From NCBI RefSeq assembly GCF_014126615.1, contig NZ_CP059897.1, positions 1-64,000 on the forward strand: a stretch of 64,000 nt of DNA, read 5' to 3'. A program made the position numbers and the translations under genes. Every line of letters begins with the position of its first letter. The stretch's first letter is position 1. Below, in pieces: positions 25,112-35,397 of this stretch. The stretch is from Ciceribacter thiooxidans (lineage in GTDB: Bacteria > Pseudomonadota > Alphaproteobacteria > Rhizobiales > Rhizobiaceae). A model generated the notes under the pieces. That model saw nothing but the letters and a program-made list of their open reading frames with translations, searched no databases and was not told the origin of the DNA.

Positions 25112-26173
25112 TCAAGCGTCCGCCTTGGTCGCCTTCTTGGCCGTCGACGACCTTTCCACAAGATGGCAGGCGAGTTCCAGCCGGCGTGGTGGAAACGGCA
25201 TGCCGGACAGGCTGTCCGTCAAGAGGTCGAGGGCGGCCGAACCAATCTCCCGCATCGGAATGTGCATGGTCGTCAGTGGCGGATTGAGGAAGGCGGCTTG
25301 CGGCAGGTCGTCCATGCCCATCACAGAAACGTCGCGCGGCACGGCATAGCCCATCTGCTGCACACCCAGCATTGCGCCGACCGCGAGGCTGTCGCCGGCC
25401 GCCAGAACGGCGGTGAAATCCAGCCCACGCTCCCGGATGCGTGAGACGATCGCCTGTGTTGCCAGTTCCGGCAGCCAGTCGTCGACCGGCACGACGAGGT
25501 CCGGATCGGCAGCAAGGCCGTGGTGGAGCAGCGCGTCGCGCCAGCCCTCATAACGCCGCTCGATTGTGCGACGCCCCGGCCGCATGAGGAAGAGGATGCG
25601 ACGGTGGCCGAGGCCGATCAGGTGATCGGCGGCAAGGCGTGCGCTCGACCGGTTGCAGGGCGTGACGCTCGAAAGACGCATGAAGGGATCGTCGCCGTTC
25701 AACAGTATCACCGGCTTTGCTAAGCCGCGCGTTGCGGCAAGCAGCGCCTCGTCGTCAACGGTTAGGAACAGGAGGCCGAGGATCTCCGGGTCGTCTTTCG
25801 CCTCTTCGAGGAGCGTCAACTCTTCCGCCTTGTCGGCGATCGGTCGCGTGATGATCTCGAGGCCGAGCGCCTGCGCCCGCTCCTTCAACCCGTCCAGCAC
25901 GTAGAGCGTGAACTGATTGCGCACATAGTCGATCATCGCCGCGCTGGACGCGGCCAGAATGACCTTTCGCCCCGCGACGGCGGTTGGCACGACGTAGTTC
26001 GCCGTTTTTGCCGCCTCCAGTATCTGCTGACGGATCTCCGGCCGAACGCCTTTCTCGCCTGTAAGCGCACGCGAAACCGTACTCAGCGAGACACCGCAGC
26101 GCTCGGCGATGTCCTCCAGGCGGACCTTCCTGCTCTTCTTCCCCCGCTTGCCGGGGAGCGGTTTTGCGGTCAC
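25112..26173 (-). CDS. LacI-family transcriptional regulator (uronate/pectin locus)
   Basis: A 353-residue LacI/GalR regulator: basic leader, HTH VRLEDIAERCGVSLSTVSRALTG, then a periplasmic-binding-protein-like sensor ending with MGMDDLPQAAFLNPPLTTMHIP, a standard family landmark. The start is GTG at 26173, preceded by AGAGGTG at good spacing. It is divergent from the GH105-type hydrolase gene 110 bp away and presumably represses that operon until a sugar acid ligand binds. Confidence 0.88.
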   Translation of the reverse strand: MTAKPLPGKRGKKSRKVRLEDIAERCGVSLSTVSRALTGEKGVRPEIRQQILEAAKTANYVVPTAVAGRKVILAASSAAMIDYVRNQFTLYVLDGLKERAQALGLEIITRPIADKAEELTLLEEAKDDPEILGLLFLTVDDEALLAATRGLAKPVILLNGDDPFMRLSSVTPCNRSSARLAADHLIGLGHRRILFLMRPGRRTIERRYEGWRDALLHHGLAADPDLVVPVDDWLPELATQAIVSRIRERGLDFTAVLAAGDSLAVGAMLGVQQMGYAVPRDVSVMGMDDLPQAAFLNPPLTTMHIPMREIGSAALDLLTDSLSGMPFPPRRLELACHLVERSSTAKKATKADA

Positions 26174-26283
26174 GTTTCACCTCTTTACGCGCCAGCATGA
26201 GAAAAATTTTCAGATTGCGCAAGAAAAATCATCATGCATTATCGAGTGAAATTCGTCCATCGGTGACCGCAGGGAGGAGCACC
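26174..26283. promoter_or_regulatory. Divergent promoter/operator region of the uronate locus
   Basis: This 110-bp gap holds the palindrome TTGCGCAA (26215-26222), with a central GC pair as in many LacI-family operators, and an A/T run (AAAAATTTT, 26202-26210) beside it. The hydrolase RBS GGGAGGAG lies at the right edge. A single operator could control both directions. Assignment is by pattern only. Confidence 0.4.
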
Positions 26284-27384
26284 ATGGGCCTGACTGGCCA
26301 CGACATTCGCACCGGACTCGATCGCCTTGTCGCCGGCATGACCGGCCTCAAGCACAGTGGTCGTTTTCACGAACCGAACCTCGATGGGTCCGCCGGCGAC
26401 TACATCAGCTTCGACAGCTGGGAATGGCCCCAGGGTGTCGGCCTCTATGGCCTTGTACGCCTGTGGCTGCTGACCGGTCGCGAGGATCTGCGCAGGCTCG
26501 TCGAGGACTGGTACGCCTCCCAGATCGCCGACGGCCTGCCGGGCCTCAACGTCAACACCACCGCGCCGATGCTCGGTCTCTCGGTCCTCTGGGCGAAAAC
26601 CCGCGACCCGCGATGGCAGCCGGTCCTCGACGCCTGGGCGAACCGCGTGCTCTCCGAAATGGGCCGCACGCCGGAGGGCGGTTTCGAGCATCACGTCTCC
26701 GACAGGATCAACGACAACGAGCTCTGGGATGACACGCTCTACATGGTGGCGCTCTTCCTCGCCTCCTACGGTCAGGCGAGCGGCCGGCGCGAACTCGTCG
26801 ACGAAGCCTCGCTCCAGTTCCTCGTCCATGCACGCTACCTCGCCGATCCCGAGACCGGCCTCTGGTTCCACGGATGGACCTTCGAGGGGCGGCACAATTT
26901 CGCCCGCGCCCGCTGGGCGCGCGGCAATGCCTGGATTACCGCGGGCGTGCTCGACCTCTTCGATCTCGCCGAACTCGCACCTCCCGTGCGGCGCTTCCTC
27001 GAAGGCGTTCTCGTGGCACAGGTCGACACCTTGCTGAGACTTCAGGCGCCCTCCGGAGCCTGGCGCACGCTGCTCGACGATCCGACGTCCTACGAAGAAA
27101 TCTCCGCGACGGCCGGCATCGGCTACGGCCTCTTGAAGGGCTACCGACTCGGCCTCGGCACGCCGGCCTGGCGAAGCGCCGGTCTTCGGGCGCTTGAGGC
27201 GGTGATGCGCAACATCGACGAAAGCGGAACCGTGCTCAACGTCTCGTACGGCACCCGCATGGGTCACGACCTGCAGTTCTACAAGGACATCCCGATCCAG
27301 CCGACCGGCTACGGCCAGGCGCTTGCGATCCTGTGCCTCTCCGAGGCGCTCAACCATGTCGGAGCGGAGGGACAGGCGGCATGA
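26284..27384 (+). CDS. GH105/GH88-type unsaturated uronyl (rhamnogalacturonyl) hydrolase
   Basis: A 366-residue (alpha/alpha)6-barrel hydrolase of the YteR/YesR type. It removes 4,5-unsaturated uronic acid from lyase-generated oligosaccharides by hydrating the double bond. The catalytic aspartate region is LWDDTLYMV (about residue 148), with the conserved RARWARGNAW further on and QPTGYGQ near the C-terminus. No signal peptide, so it acts in the cytoplasm on imported oligosaccharides. ATG 26284 lies behind GGAGGAGCACC. The stop overlaps the kduI start (ATGA), and KduI would handle the released keto-uronate. Confidence 0.85.
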   Translation: MGLTGHDIRTGLDRLVAGMTGLKHSGRFHEPNLDGSAGDYISFDSWEWPQGVGLYGLVRLWLLTGREDLRRLVEDWYASQIADGLPGLNVNTTAPMLGLSVLWAKTRDPRWQPVLDAWANRVLSEMGRTPEGGFEHHVSDRINDNELWDDTLYMVALFLASYGQASGRRELVDEASLQFLVHARYLADPETGLWFHGWTFEGRHNFARARWARGNAWITAGVLDLFDLAELAPPVRRFLEGVLVAQVDTLLRLQAPSGAWRTLLDDPTSYEEISATAGIGYGLLKGYRLGLGTPAWRSAGLRALEAVMRNIDESGTVLNVSYGTRMGHDLQFYKDIPIQPTGYGQALAILCLSEALNHVGAEGQAA

Positions 27385-28217
27385 CGATGAATATACTCTA
27401 CGGCGCCGCGCCGCAGGACGTAAAAGGGTATGACACGCAGCGCCTGAGGGACGCCTTCCTGCTGAGCGACCTTTTCGCGAACGACCAGGTCAATTTCACT
27501 TATACCCATGTCGATCGCCTCATCCTCGGCGGGGCCGTGCCGGTGACGACGAGCCTCACCTTCGGCTCCGGCGCGGAGATCGGCACGCCCTATCTGCTCT
27601 CCGCCCGGGAAATGGGCATCGCCAATCTCGGTGGCGCCGGCACGATCGAGGTGGATGGCCAGCGCTTCACGCTCGAAAACCGCGACGTGCTCTATGTCGG
27701 CCGCGGCGCCCGGCAGATCAACGCCTCCAGCCTCTCGGCGGAGAGACCCGCCCGTTTCTACATGAATTCCGTGCCCGCCGGGGCCGACATCCCGCACCGG
27801 CTGATCGCCCGCAGAGAAGCAAAGCCCCTCGATCTCGGCGATACGCGCCGCTCGAACAGGCGCCGGCTCGCGATGTATATCCACCCGGAGGTCGCCCCGT
27901 CCTGCCTGCTGCTCATGGGCATCACCGACCTAGCCGAGGGCAGCGCCTGGAACACCATGCCGCCGCATCTGCACGAACGGCGGATGGAGGCCTATTGCTA
28001 CTTCGACCTTTCGCCCGAGGACCGGGTCATCCACGTGATGGGACGGCCGGAGGAGACCCGCCACCTGATCGTCGCGAACGGTGAGGCGGTCCTTTCCCCC
28101 GCCTGGTCAATCCACATGGGCGCCGGTACGGGATCTTACGCCTTCGTCTGGGGCATGACCGGCGAAAACCAGGAATACAACGACGTCACTCCCGTAGCCG
28201 TGGCTGATCTCAAATGA
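27381..28217 (+). CDS. kduI: 5-dehydro-4-deoxy-D-glucuronate (4-deoxy-L-threo-5-hexosulose uronate) isomerase
   Basis: KduI isomerises 5-keto-4-deoxyuronate to 2,5-diketo-3-deoxygluconate in pectin and uronate catabolism. The 278-residue protein is full length and has the cupin zinc-site motif PPHLHERRMEAYCYFD. The C-terminal end NQEYNDVTPVAVADLK is also family-typical. ATG 27381 overlaps the hydrolase stop; another ATG two codons later is possible. The next enzyme, KduD, is not in the window. The stop overlaps the next gene's start (28214), so three genes are translationally coupled. Confidence 0.93.
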   Translation: MTMNILYGAAPQDVKGYDTQRLRDAFLLSDLFANDQVNFTYTHVDRLILGGAVPVTTSLTFGSGAEIGTPYLLSAREMGIANLGGAGTIEVDGQRFTLENRDVLYVGRGARQINASSLSAERPARFYMNSVPAGADIPHRLIARREAKPLDLGDTRRSNRRRLAMYIHPEVAPSCLLLMGITDLAEGSAWNTMPPHLHERRMEAYCYFDLSPEDRVIHVMGRPEETRHLIVANGEAVLSPAWSIHMGAGTGSYAFVWGMTGENQEYNDVTPVAVADLK

Positions 28218-30697
28218 CGAAAACGACCTTCCATATGAAGAAAGACCTGCCGGCCGGAGCGGCCATTCGCTACTGGCAGCTCGGTGCCATCGCCGAAGAG
28301 CGTTTCGACGTACCGGACCAGCCGATGAAGGGCGAGATGGATCCCTTCTTCTTCCTGACCAAGCACAAGAACTTCATTCCGCACGAGTATCCCTGCCGCA
28401 CGCTCTTCGCCGAGCGTTATCGCGGCAGCCGTCCCGACGTTCGCCACGCCTTCGAGGCCACCCGCTGGTGGCTGCCGTTCGGTTCGCCACGGCTCGATCT
28501 CTCCGGCTTCTGGTTCCGCCCGACGCGTCTTGCCACCTGGGCACGAACCTTCATCGACGCGGACGCGGCCGGAACGGCGAGGGTTCGTCTCGGCACCTGC
28601 GGCGGCGCCGTGCTCTGGCTGAACGGCGAGGAAGCAGGCTGGATGGCGCCCTATAGCCGCAATCTGGAAGCCAAGGCGGAATTCGATCTTCCGCTTCAGG
28701 AAGGCCTCAACGAGATCATCCTGTTCTTCGACGACCTCGCCGAACGCGACGCCCGCTATTTCATCCAGCTCGATTATCTGTCGGGTCCCAAGGCCGCGGT
28801 CGCCCTGTCTGTCCCCTGCGCACCGTCCACGGCAGACGCCGTCGAAACCGCCCTCGACGGCATGCACTTCGACCGACCCGCCTATTTCGAAGGCGACGTG
28901 ACTCTAATCTTCGGCTCACCCCTGCCGGTGGACGTCAGGGTCGCGGTCGCAGTCGAAGGTGACTTCATGTCGACCGAACGCTTCGACTACGATTTCGAGC
29001 TCAAGGCCGGCGAGACCCGCCTCGTCGTTGGCCCGTCGAGCGCCATGCCCGCCGACTTCCGCCATTTCCGGGTGACACTCGATGCAAACGGTTTCGTGGC
29101 CGCCCGGTCGATCGGCTCCGAGATCTGCCACGCTACCCGGCAGGGCGAAGCGCCGGAAACGCTCTCCGCCCGCATTGACGAAACACTCGAGGAGATCTCC
29201 GAGTTTTCCGAGCGTGACACTGTGTGCGCCTTCGCGCGGCTCGCCAGCGGCCGCGGCGGCGCCGACACCGACGCGATGATCGAGGAGATCCTGCCCTCGA
29301 TCGAGGACTGCCACGACTGCGCCGATTTCTCTCTCGTGCCACTCATCTGGTCGCGCACCACCTGGGGCGAGGATATCGGCACGGCCACCCGCGCGCGCAT
29401 CGACCGCGCCATCCTCGGTTTCCGCTTCTGGATGGACGAGCCGGGCAACGACGTGCAGTGGTACTTTTCCGAGAACCATGCGCTTCTCTTCCATACCTCG
29501 GCCTATCTCGCCGGAACGCTCTTTCCTCACGAAACCTTCCTGCGTTCCGGCCGCAAGGGTACCGAACAGCGCGCCGTAGGCGCCGCCCGGGTGCGCGCAT
29601 GGCTCGACCATTTCGAGGCCTGGGAGATGGCGGAATTCAACTCCGCCCCCTATTTCCCGATCGACCTCAAGGGCCTGACGGCACTCGCAGCACTCGCGCC
29701 CGACGCGGATATTGCGACGCGCGCCCGGAAAGGCATCGTCCGCCTCTGTGAGATCGTCGCGCGTTCGGCCCATCACGGCATGCTGACCGCCGCGCAGGGC
29801 CGATCCTACGAGCATACGCTTTGCGCCGGCCGATCGCTCGAGCTCTCCGGCGTCGCGCGACTGCTCTGGGGCCGTGGCTGGTACGGCCGGCGCGTCCATG
29901 CCCTGCCACAACTCGCCGTCTGTCTGCGCGACCACGGTCTCGTCGTGCCGGAGGCTCTCGCCGACATCGCGAGCTATCGCTCTGAGCAGCACCATGAATG
30001 GATCTTCGCCCAGGGCGAGAACCGTTTCGCCGCGCTCTATCACTACAAGAGCCGCGCCTTTGCCCTGGGGTCGGTCGCCCATTATCGCTGGCGCGACTGG
30101 GGCTACCAGGAAACCGTGCTGCATCTGAGGCTCGGCGAGCGGCCAGAGGCGGCAATCTGGATCAATCATCCGGGCGAGACGATCCAGTTCGGCTACGGCC
30201 GTCCGTCCTATTGGGGCGGCTGCGGCGCGGTCCCGCGCACCCACCAGTATCGCGGGCTTGCGGTCCTCGATTTCCAGACGGTCGATGAACAGGTGGACTT
30301 CACGCATGCGTGGTTCCCCGTCGCGGAGTTCGACGAGAGCCGCGTCGAAGGCAATCTCGCCCTCGCCCGTAGCGGCGCCGGCGCCGTGCTCCTGCGCGGC
30401 AGCGTGCCGTTCGAGCGCGTCGTCGACGGACCGTCGGCCGATGCGGAACTGCGTCAGCGCGGCCACAACACCCGATGGATCGTCCGCGTCTGTGAGGCCG
30501 CCGACCTTGCAAGCGTCGAGGCGCGCTTCGCCGGCCTCGCGGTGCGGGAAGAGGCGGACGGCACGCTCATCTTCGACGACCCTGAATACGGCATCGTGCG
30601 CTTCCGGTCCGACGGGTCCGCGGAGGCGGAGGGCCGCACCATCGTGCCCGAGACATTCACCGTCGCCGGTGTGGCGACGATGCTACCGGCTCGCTAG
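28214..30697 (+). CDS. Uncharacterised 827-residue protein of the uronate-oligosaccharide operon
   Basis: I do not recognise a named family. No signal peptide is visible, so it is probably cytoplasmic. Residues to about 240 look like beta-sandwich segments with a galactose-binding-like feel (WARTFIDADAAGTARVRLG, AVLWLNGEEAGWMAPY). The middle (about 330-620) is helical and aromatic-rich and resembles an (alpha/alpha) toroid, with ENHALLFHTSAYLAGTLFP at about residues 419-437 and WYGRRVHALPQLAV further on. The C-terminal 200 residues return to beta-rich sequence (WINHPGETIQFGYGRPSYWGG). This order is like polysaccharide lyases or toroid glycoside hydrolases. Coupling to kduI and the ABC transporter argues for an enzyme acting on the imported oligosaccharide. 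Confidence 0.6.
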   Translation: MTKTTFHMKKDLPAGAAIRYWQLGAIAEERFDVPDQPMKGEMDPFFFLTKHKNFIPHEYPCRTLFAERYRGSRPDVRHAFEATRWWLPFGSPRLDLSGFWFRPTRLATWARTFIDADAAGTARVRLGTCGGAVLWLNGEEAGWMAPYSRNLEAKAEFDLPLQEGLNEIILFFDDLAERDARYFIQLDYLSGPKAAVALSVPCAPSTADAVETALDGMHFDRPAYFEGDVTLIFGSPLPVDVRVAVAVEGDFMSTERFDYDFELKAGETRLVVGPSSAMPADFRHFRVTLDANGFVAARSIGSEICHATRQGEAPETLSARIDETLEEISEFSERDTVCAFARLASGRGGADTDAMIEEILPSIEDCHDCADFSLVPLIWSRTTWGEDIGTATRARIDRAILGFRFWMDEPGNDVQWYFSENHALLFHTSAYLAGTLFPHETFLRSGRKGTEQRAVGAARVRAWLDHFEAWEMAEFNSAPYFPIDLKGLTALAALAPDADIATRARKGIVRLCEIVARSAHHGMLTAAQGRSYEHTLCAGRSLELSGVARLLWGRGWYGRRVHALPQLAVCLRDHGLVVPEALADIASYRSEQHHEWIFAQGENRFAALYHYKSRAFALGSVAHYRWRDWGYQETVLHLRLGERPEAAIWINHPGETIQFGYGRPSYWGGCGAVPRTHQYRGLAVLDFQTVDEQVDFTHAWFPVAEFDESRVEGNLALARSGAGAVLLRGSVPFERVVDGPSADAELRQRGHNTRWIVRVCEAADLASVEARFAGLAVREEADGTLIFDDPEYGIVRFRSDGSAEAEGRTIVPETFTVAGVATMLPAR

Positions 30698-30777
30698 CCG
30701 GCATGCCCCGCCTGCATGAGGCCGGCGGGTTTCGAACACGGCGGGCGGGAGACCCGCTTGAAGGAGGAGGAACGACC

Positions 30778-32046
30778 ATGAAGAAGACAAGAACCATGCT
30801 GGCGGCGCTCGCCGTCGGGCTTTTGGCATCCACGTCGGCGCTCGCCGGCGACGTGCGCATCATGTGGTATTCGGACGGTGTCGAGGGCGAGGTTCTGAAG
30901 GATCTGCTCGACCGCTTCATGAAAGAGAACCCGGGGATCAACGTCATCCTCGACAACGTCGCCTACAGTGTCGTTCGCGAACAGCTACCCGTGCAGCTCG
31001 AAGCGGGCGCAGGTCCCGACATCGCCCGTGTGACGAACCTGAAGGCGCAGAGCCAGCACTGGCTCGATCTCCGCCCGCTCGTCGCAGATCCGGCCTATTG
31101 GGACGAAAATTTCGGTGCGCAGGCTGACTGGATGCGCCCGGACGGCTCCAACCAGATCTCCGGCTTCATGACGCAGATCACACTCACCGGCGGCTTTGCC
31201 AACAAGACGCTGTTCGATCAGGCCGGCGTCGCCATACCCGGCAAGGACGCAACCTGGGACGACTGGGCAAAGGCCGCCAAGCAGGTGGCCGAAAGCCAGC
31301 AGGTGCCCTTCGCCATGGCACTCGACCGTTCCGGTCATCGCCTGACCGGCCCCATCCTTTCCTATGGCGGGAACTATGTCGGCGCCGACGGCAAGCCCGC
31401 TCCGCTCGACCAGGGCGCCAAGGATTTCCTGACGAAGTTCGTCGGCTGGATCGAAGACGGCACGATGGGCAAGGATGTCTGGGTGTCAGCCGCCGGCTCC
31501 ACCTACCGTGCGGCCGCCGACGACTTCATCAACGGGCAACTCGTCTATTACTATTCCGGCTCGTGGCAGGTGCCGAATTTCTCGACCAAGATCGGTTCGA
31601 ATTTCGACTGGGTCGCGACCGGCAGCCCCTGCGGTCCGGCCAATTGCACCGGCATGCCGGGTGGTGCAGGCCTCGTGGCGATCAAGTACACCAAGAACCC
31701 GAAGGAAGTGGCGAAGGTCATGGACTACCTCGCCCGCGAGGACATCGTGAAGGAGTTCTCCGAACGCACGCTGTTCCTGCCGGCCCACAAGGGCCTGCTC
31801 GCCAAGGGACTCGACTTCAAGACCGATGACGCGCAGGCGAAGGCGGCCCTCAACACGTTCGTCTCGGCCACGGGCTCGCTCTCCGAGCTTGCCCAGAAGC
31901 TGCCGGGCTGGTTCTGGTCCGACACCTTCTATGGCGCACTCGTCACCCGCGTCAGCCAGGCGGCCGCCGGCGAGATGCCCGTCGACGAGGCCTTCACCCG
32001 CATCGATGCGGATATCGCAGCCAAGGTGAAGGATTCCGGCCTGTAA
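30778..32046 (+). CDS. Sugar ABC transporter substrate-binding protein
   Basis: A family-1 carbohydrate-binding protein of 422 residues: Sec signal (MKKTRTMLAALAVGLLASTSALA), mature start GDVRIMWYSDGVEGEVLKDL, and the usual C-terminal alpha/beta lobe. ATG 30778 follows AAGGAGGAGGAACG. It lies directly downstream of the uronate-processing enzymes and upstream of two permeases and an ATPase. An unsaturated or pectin-type oligosaccharide is the likely ligand, by context only. Confidence 0.9.
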   Translation: MKKTRTMLAALAVGLLASTSALAGDVRIMWYSDGVEGEVLKDLLDRFMKENPGINVILDNVAYSVVREQLPVQLEAGAGPDIARVTNLKAQSQHWLDLRPLVADPAYWDENFGAQADWMRPDGSNQISGFMTQITLTGGFANKTLFDQAGVAIPGKDATWDDWAKAAKQVAESQQVPFAMALDRSGHRLTGPILSYGGNYVGADGKPAPLDQGAKDFLTKFVGWIEDGTMGKDVWVSAAGSTYRAAADDFINGQLVYYYSGSWQVPNFSTKIGSNFDWVATGSPCGPANCTGMPGGAGLVAIKYTKNPKEVAKVMDYLAREDIVKEFSERTLFLPAHKGLLAKGLDFKTDDAQAKAALNTFVSATGSLSELAQKLPGWFWSDTFYGALVTRVSQAAAGEMPVDEAFTRIDADIAAKVKDSGL

Positions 32047-32096
32047 GGTCGTAGCGCCGTCGGCAAACTTGCCACGGCCAAACGATGCCGGTCGCC

Positions 32097-32112
32097 GCGG
32101 GGCTTGCCCCGC
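32097..32112 (+). repeat. Hairpin between binding-protein and permease genes
   Basis: GCGGGGC (32097-32103) pairs with GCCCCGC (32106-32112) across TT. It sits in the 131-bp gap after the binding-protein stop. Hairpins here commonly protect the upstream message, so that binding protein is made in excess over the membrane subunits. Confidence 0.45.
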
Positions 32113-32177
32113 TGCGCGCCGCAGGGGACATTCGTCCGCGCCGGACGGGTATCCACGGCCGGCCTGGGAGGAGAGGC

Positions 32178-33200
32178 ATGAGAACGCACGATACCGGTAG
32201 AGCCGGACTGAGCGCGATCGTCACGGCGCCGGTCCACGTCGTCATGGGCATTCTCGACATGCCGTTGCGCAGATTGCAGCGGGTGGGCGGGACCGGCGGC
32301 ATGGCGGCCTTCTTCCTGATGCCGAACATGCTGATCTTCGGCATCTTCGTGCTGTTGCCATTCTTCATCAACTTCGCCTATTCGATGACCGGCGGCACGG
32401 CGCTCTTCCTACCCGATCGCACCTTCGTCGGCGCGGACCAGTATGCGCGCCTCTTCGACTGCCGAAGTTATGTTGACCCGGGCAGTTGCGTCGAAGACAC
32501 GTTCTGGACGGCAGTCTGGAACACCGCCGCGTTCGTCGTGCTCCAGGTCTCTTTGATGATCCTGGTCTCCCTCGTCACCGCGCTGATCCTCAATCGCGAC
32601 CTTGCCGCGCGCAGCTTCTGGCGGGCCGTCTTCTTCTTCCCCGTCCTCTTGTCGCCGGTCGTCGTCGGGCTTATCTGGAAATGGATCCTCCAGCGCCAGG
32701 GCCTTCTCAATTTCGGTCTCTACGGCCTCGGTTTCGATCCCTATGTCTGGCTCAACGACCGCAACTGGGCGTTCGCCGCCACCATCGGTGTGTCGATCTG
32801 GGCGCATATGGGCTTCTACACCCTGATCCTGCTCGCAGGCCTGCAGGCGATCCCGAAAGACCTCTACGAGGCAGCCGAAATGGACGGCACCCGTCCGGCG
32901 CGTGCCTTCTGGCGCATCACGTTGCCGCTCCTCATGCCGAACCTGCTCGTCGTCGTCGTCCTCGTGCTCATCCGCGCGGTGCAGATCTTCGACGAGGTCT
33001 ATGTCCTGACCGGCGGCGGGCCGGGAACGAGCACGCTATACCTCACCCAATACATCTACGAGACCGGCTTTGCGGCACAGTTGCGCAATCCCGGACTTGC
33101 TGCCGCCGCCTCGATCCTGATGGGCGCCGTGCTCGTCGTCCTAACCCTCGTCCAACTCGGGCTCGGCCGTTCCGGCGAGAAGAAGGGAGGCCGCAAATGA
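32178..33200 (+). CDS. Sugar ABC transporter permease 1 (UgpA/MalF-like)
   Basis: A 340-residue inner-membrane permease with about six transmembrane helices (FFLMPNMLIFGIFVLLPFF is the first) and the EAA loop LYEAAEMDGTRPARAFWRIT. The ATG at 32178 follows GGGAGGAGAGG; an upstream in-frame start would add an Arg/Pro-rich tail unlike the family. The stop overlaps the start of permease 2 (ATGA). Confidence 0.92.
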   Translation: MRTHDTGRAGLSAIVTAPVHVVMGILDMPLRRLQRVGGTGGMAAFFLMPNMLIFGIFVLLPFFINFAYSMTGGTALFLPDRTFVGADQYARLFDCRSYVDPGSCVEDTFWTAVWNTAAFVVLQVSLMILVSLVTALILNRDLAARSFWRAVFFFPVLLSPVVVGLIWKWILQRQGLLNFGLYGLGFDPYVWLNDRNWAFAATIGVSIWAHMGFYTLILLAGLQAIPKDLYEAAEMDGTRPARAFWRITLPLLMPNLLVVVVLVLIRAVQIFDEVYVLTGGGPGTSTLYLTQYIYETGFAAQLRNPGLAAAASILMGAVLVVLTLVQLGLGRSGEKKGGRK

Positions 33201-34249
33201 GCGGGATCATCCGTTTCCTCACGCGCCGGAGAGGCGGCAAGGGCTGGCACTGGACCGACGTGGTCACCTGGGTCTGGCTGATCGGCGGGCTCTTCATCAT
33301 GTTCGGCCCGGCCGTCTGGCTGGTCGGCTCGTCCTTCAAATCTCCGGCGGCCCTCGCCGAATTCCCGCCGACCATCCTGCCTTACGTCACCCAGAAGGTG
33401 ACGGTCGAGGGTTACGACAAGCCGCTCGATCTCTACGAGGCGACGCTCGAAGACGGCAGCACGGCGGTGCTCGCCGAAGTGCGGCGCATCGGCATCGTCA
33501 GCCAGATGATCGATCCGGCAAAACCCGGCGAGATCATCAAGGTCAATATCGCCAAGCGGCAGCCGGTGCGGGAAATGTCGTTCGCCACGACAAACTACTC
33601 CGAGCCCTTCACCCATTTCGATTTCGTCCGCTATCTCTGGAACTCCGTCTTCGTGACGGTCACAGCGACGCTGATCACACTCGTCGTCAATTCGATGGCC
33701 GCCTTCGCGCTTAGCAAATACGAATTCCGTGGCCGGGCGCTCGCCATGCTGCTGATTCTCGCCACCCTGATGGTCCCACTCTCGGTCATCATGGTGCCGC
33801 TCTACTCGATCGTCTCAGCGCTTGGCCTCTTCAACAGCCTCTGGGGCGTGATCCTGCCCACCGTCGCGACCCCGACGGGCGTCTTCATCCTCCGCCAGTA
33901 CATGCTGACCATTCCCGACGAACTGGTGGACGCGGCGCGGATGGACAAGGCGTCGGAATGGCAGATCTACTGGCGCATCATCCTGCCGCTGACGGCGCCG
34001 GCACTTGCGGTGCTTGCGATCTTCTCCGTCGTTTGGCGCTGGAACGACTTCCTGTGGCCGCTGATCGTGCTCTCGCGCAAGGAACTCTACACACTCCAGG
34101 TCGGCCTCAGCATCTATTCGGGCGAGCTCAACGTGCAATGGCACTTCATCCTCGCCATGACCGTCGTGACCATGATCCCGGTCGTGCTGGTCTTCATCTT
34201 TCTGCAGCGCTTCATCACCACCGGCATCGCCGGCACCGGACTGAAATAG
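33197..34249 (+). CDS. Sugar ABC transporter permease 2 (UgpE/MalG-like) with enlarged periplasmic loop
   Basis: A 350-residue permease with the MalG-type EAA loop LVDAARMDKASEWQIYWRII and final helices VLVFIFLQRFI. It is about 70-80 residues longer than a minimal UgpE because of an insertion between the first and second membrane helices (about residues 60-135: VEGYDKPLDLYEATLEDGS, AKPGEIIKVNIAKRQPVRE), predicted periplasmic. Such a loop may contact the binding protein or substrate. Coupled to permease 1 by a 4-bp overlap. Confidence 0.9.
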   Translation: MSGIIRFLTRRRGGKGWHWTDVVTWVWLIGGLFIMFGPAVWLVGSSFKSPAALAEFPPTILPYVTQKVTVEGYDKPLDLYEATLEDGSTAVLAEVRRIGIVSQMIDPAKPGEIIKVNIAKRQPVREMSFATTNYSEPFTHFDFVRYLWNSVFVTVTATLITLVVNSMAAFALSKYEFRGRALAMLLILATLMVPLSVIMVPLYSIVSALGLFNSLWGVILPTVATPTGVFILRQYMLTIPDELVDAARMDKASEWQIYWRIILPLTAPALAVLAIFSVVWRWNDFLWPLIVLSRKELYTLQVGLSIYSGELNVQWHFILAMTVVTMIPVVLVFIFLQRFITTGIAGTGLK

Positions 34250-34258
34250 GGGAGCACC

Positions 34259-35344
<1,086 letters not shown>

Positions 35345-35397
35345 TCGGTCGGGGTCCGGTGTGTGCGGGCCTGCGGTCAGTGCCGGCCTCGAGCAGG

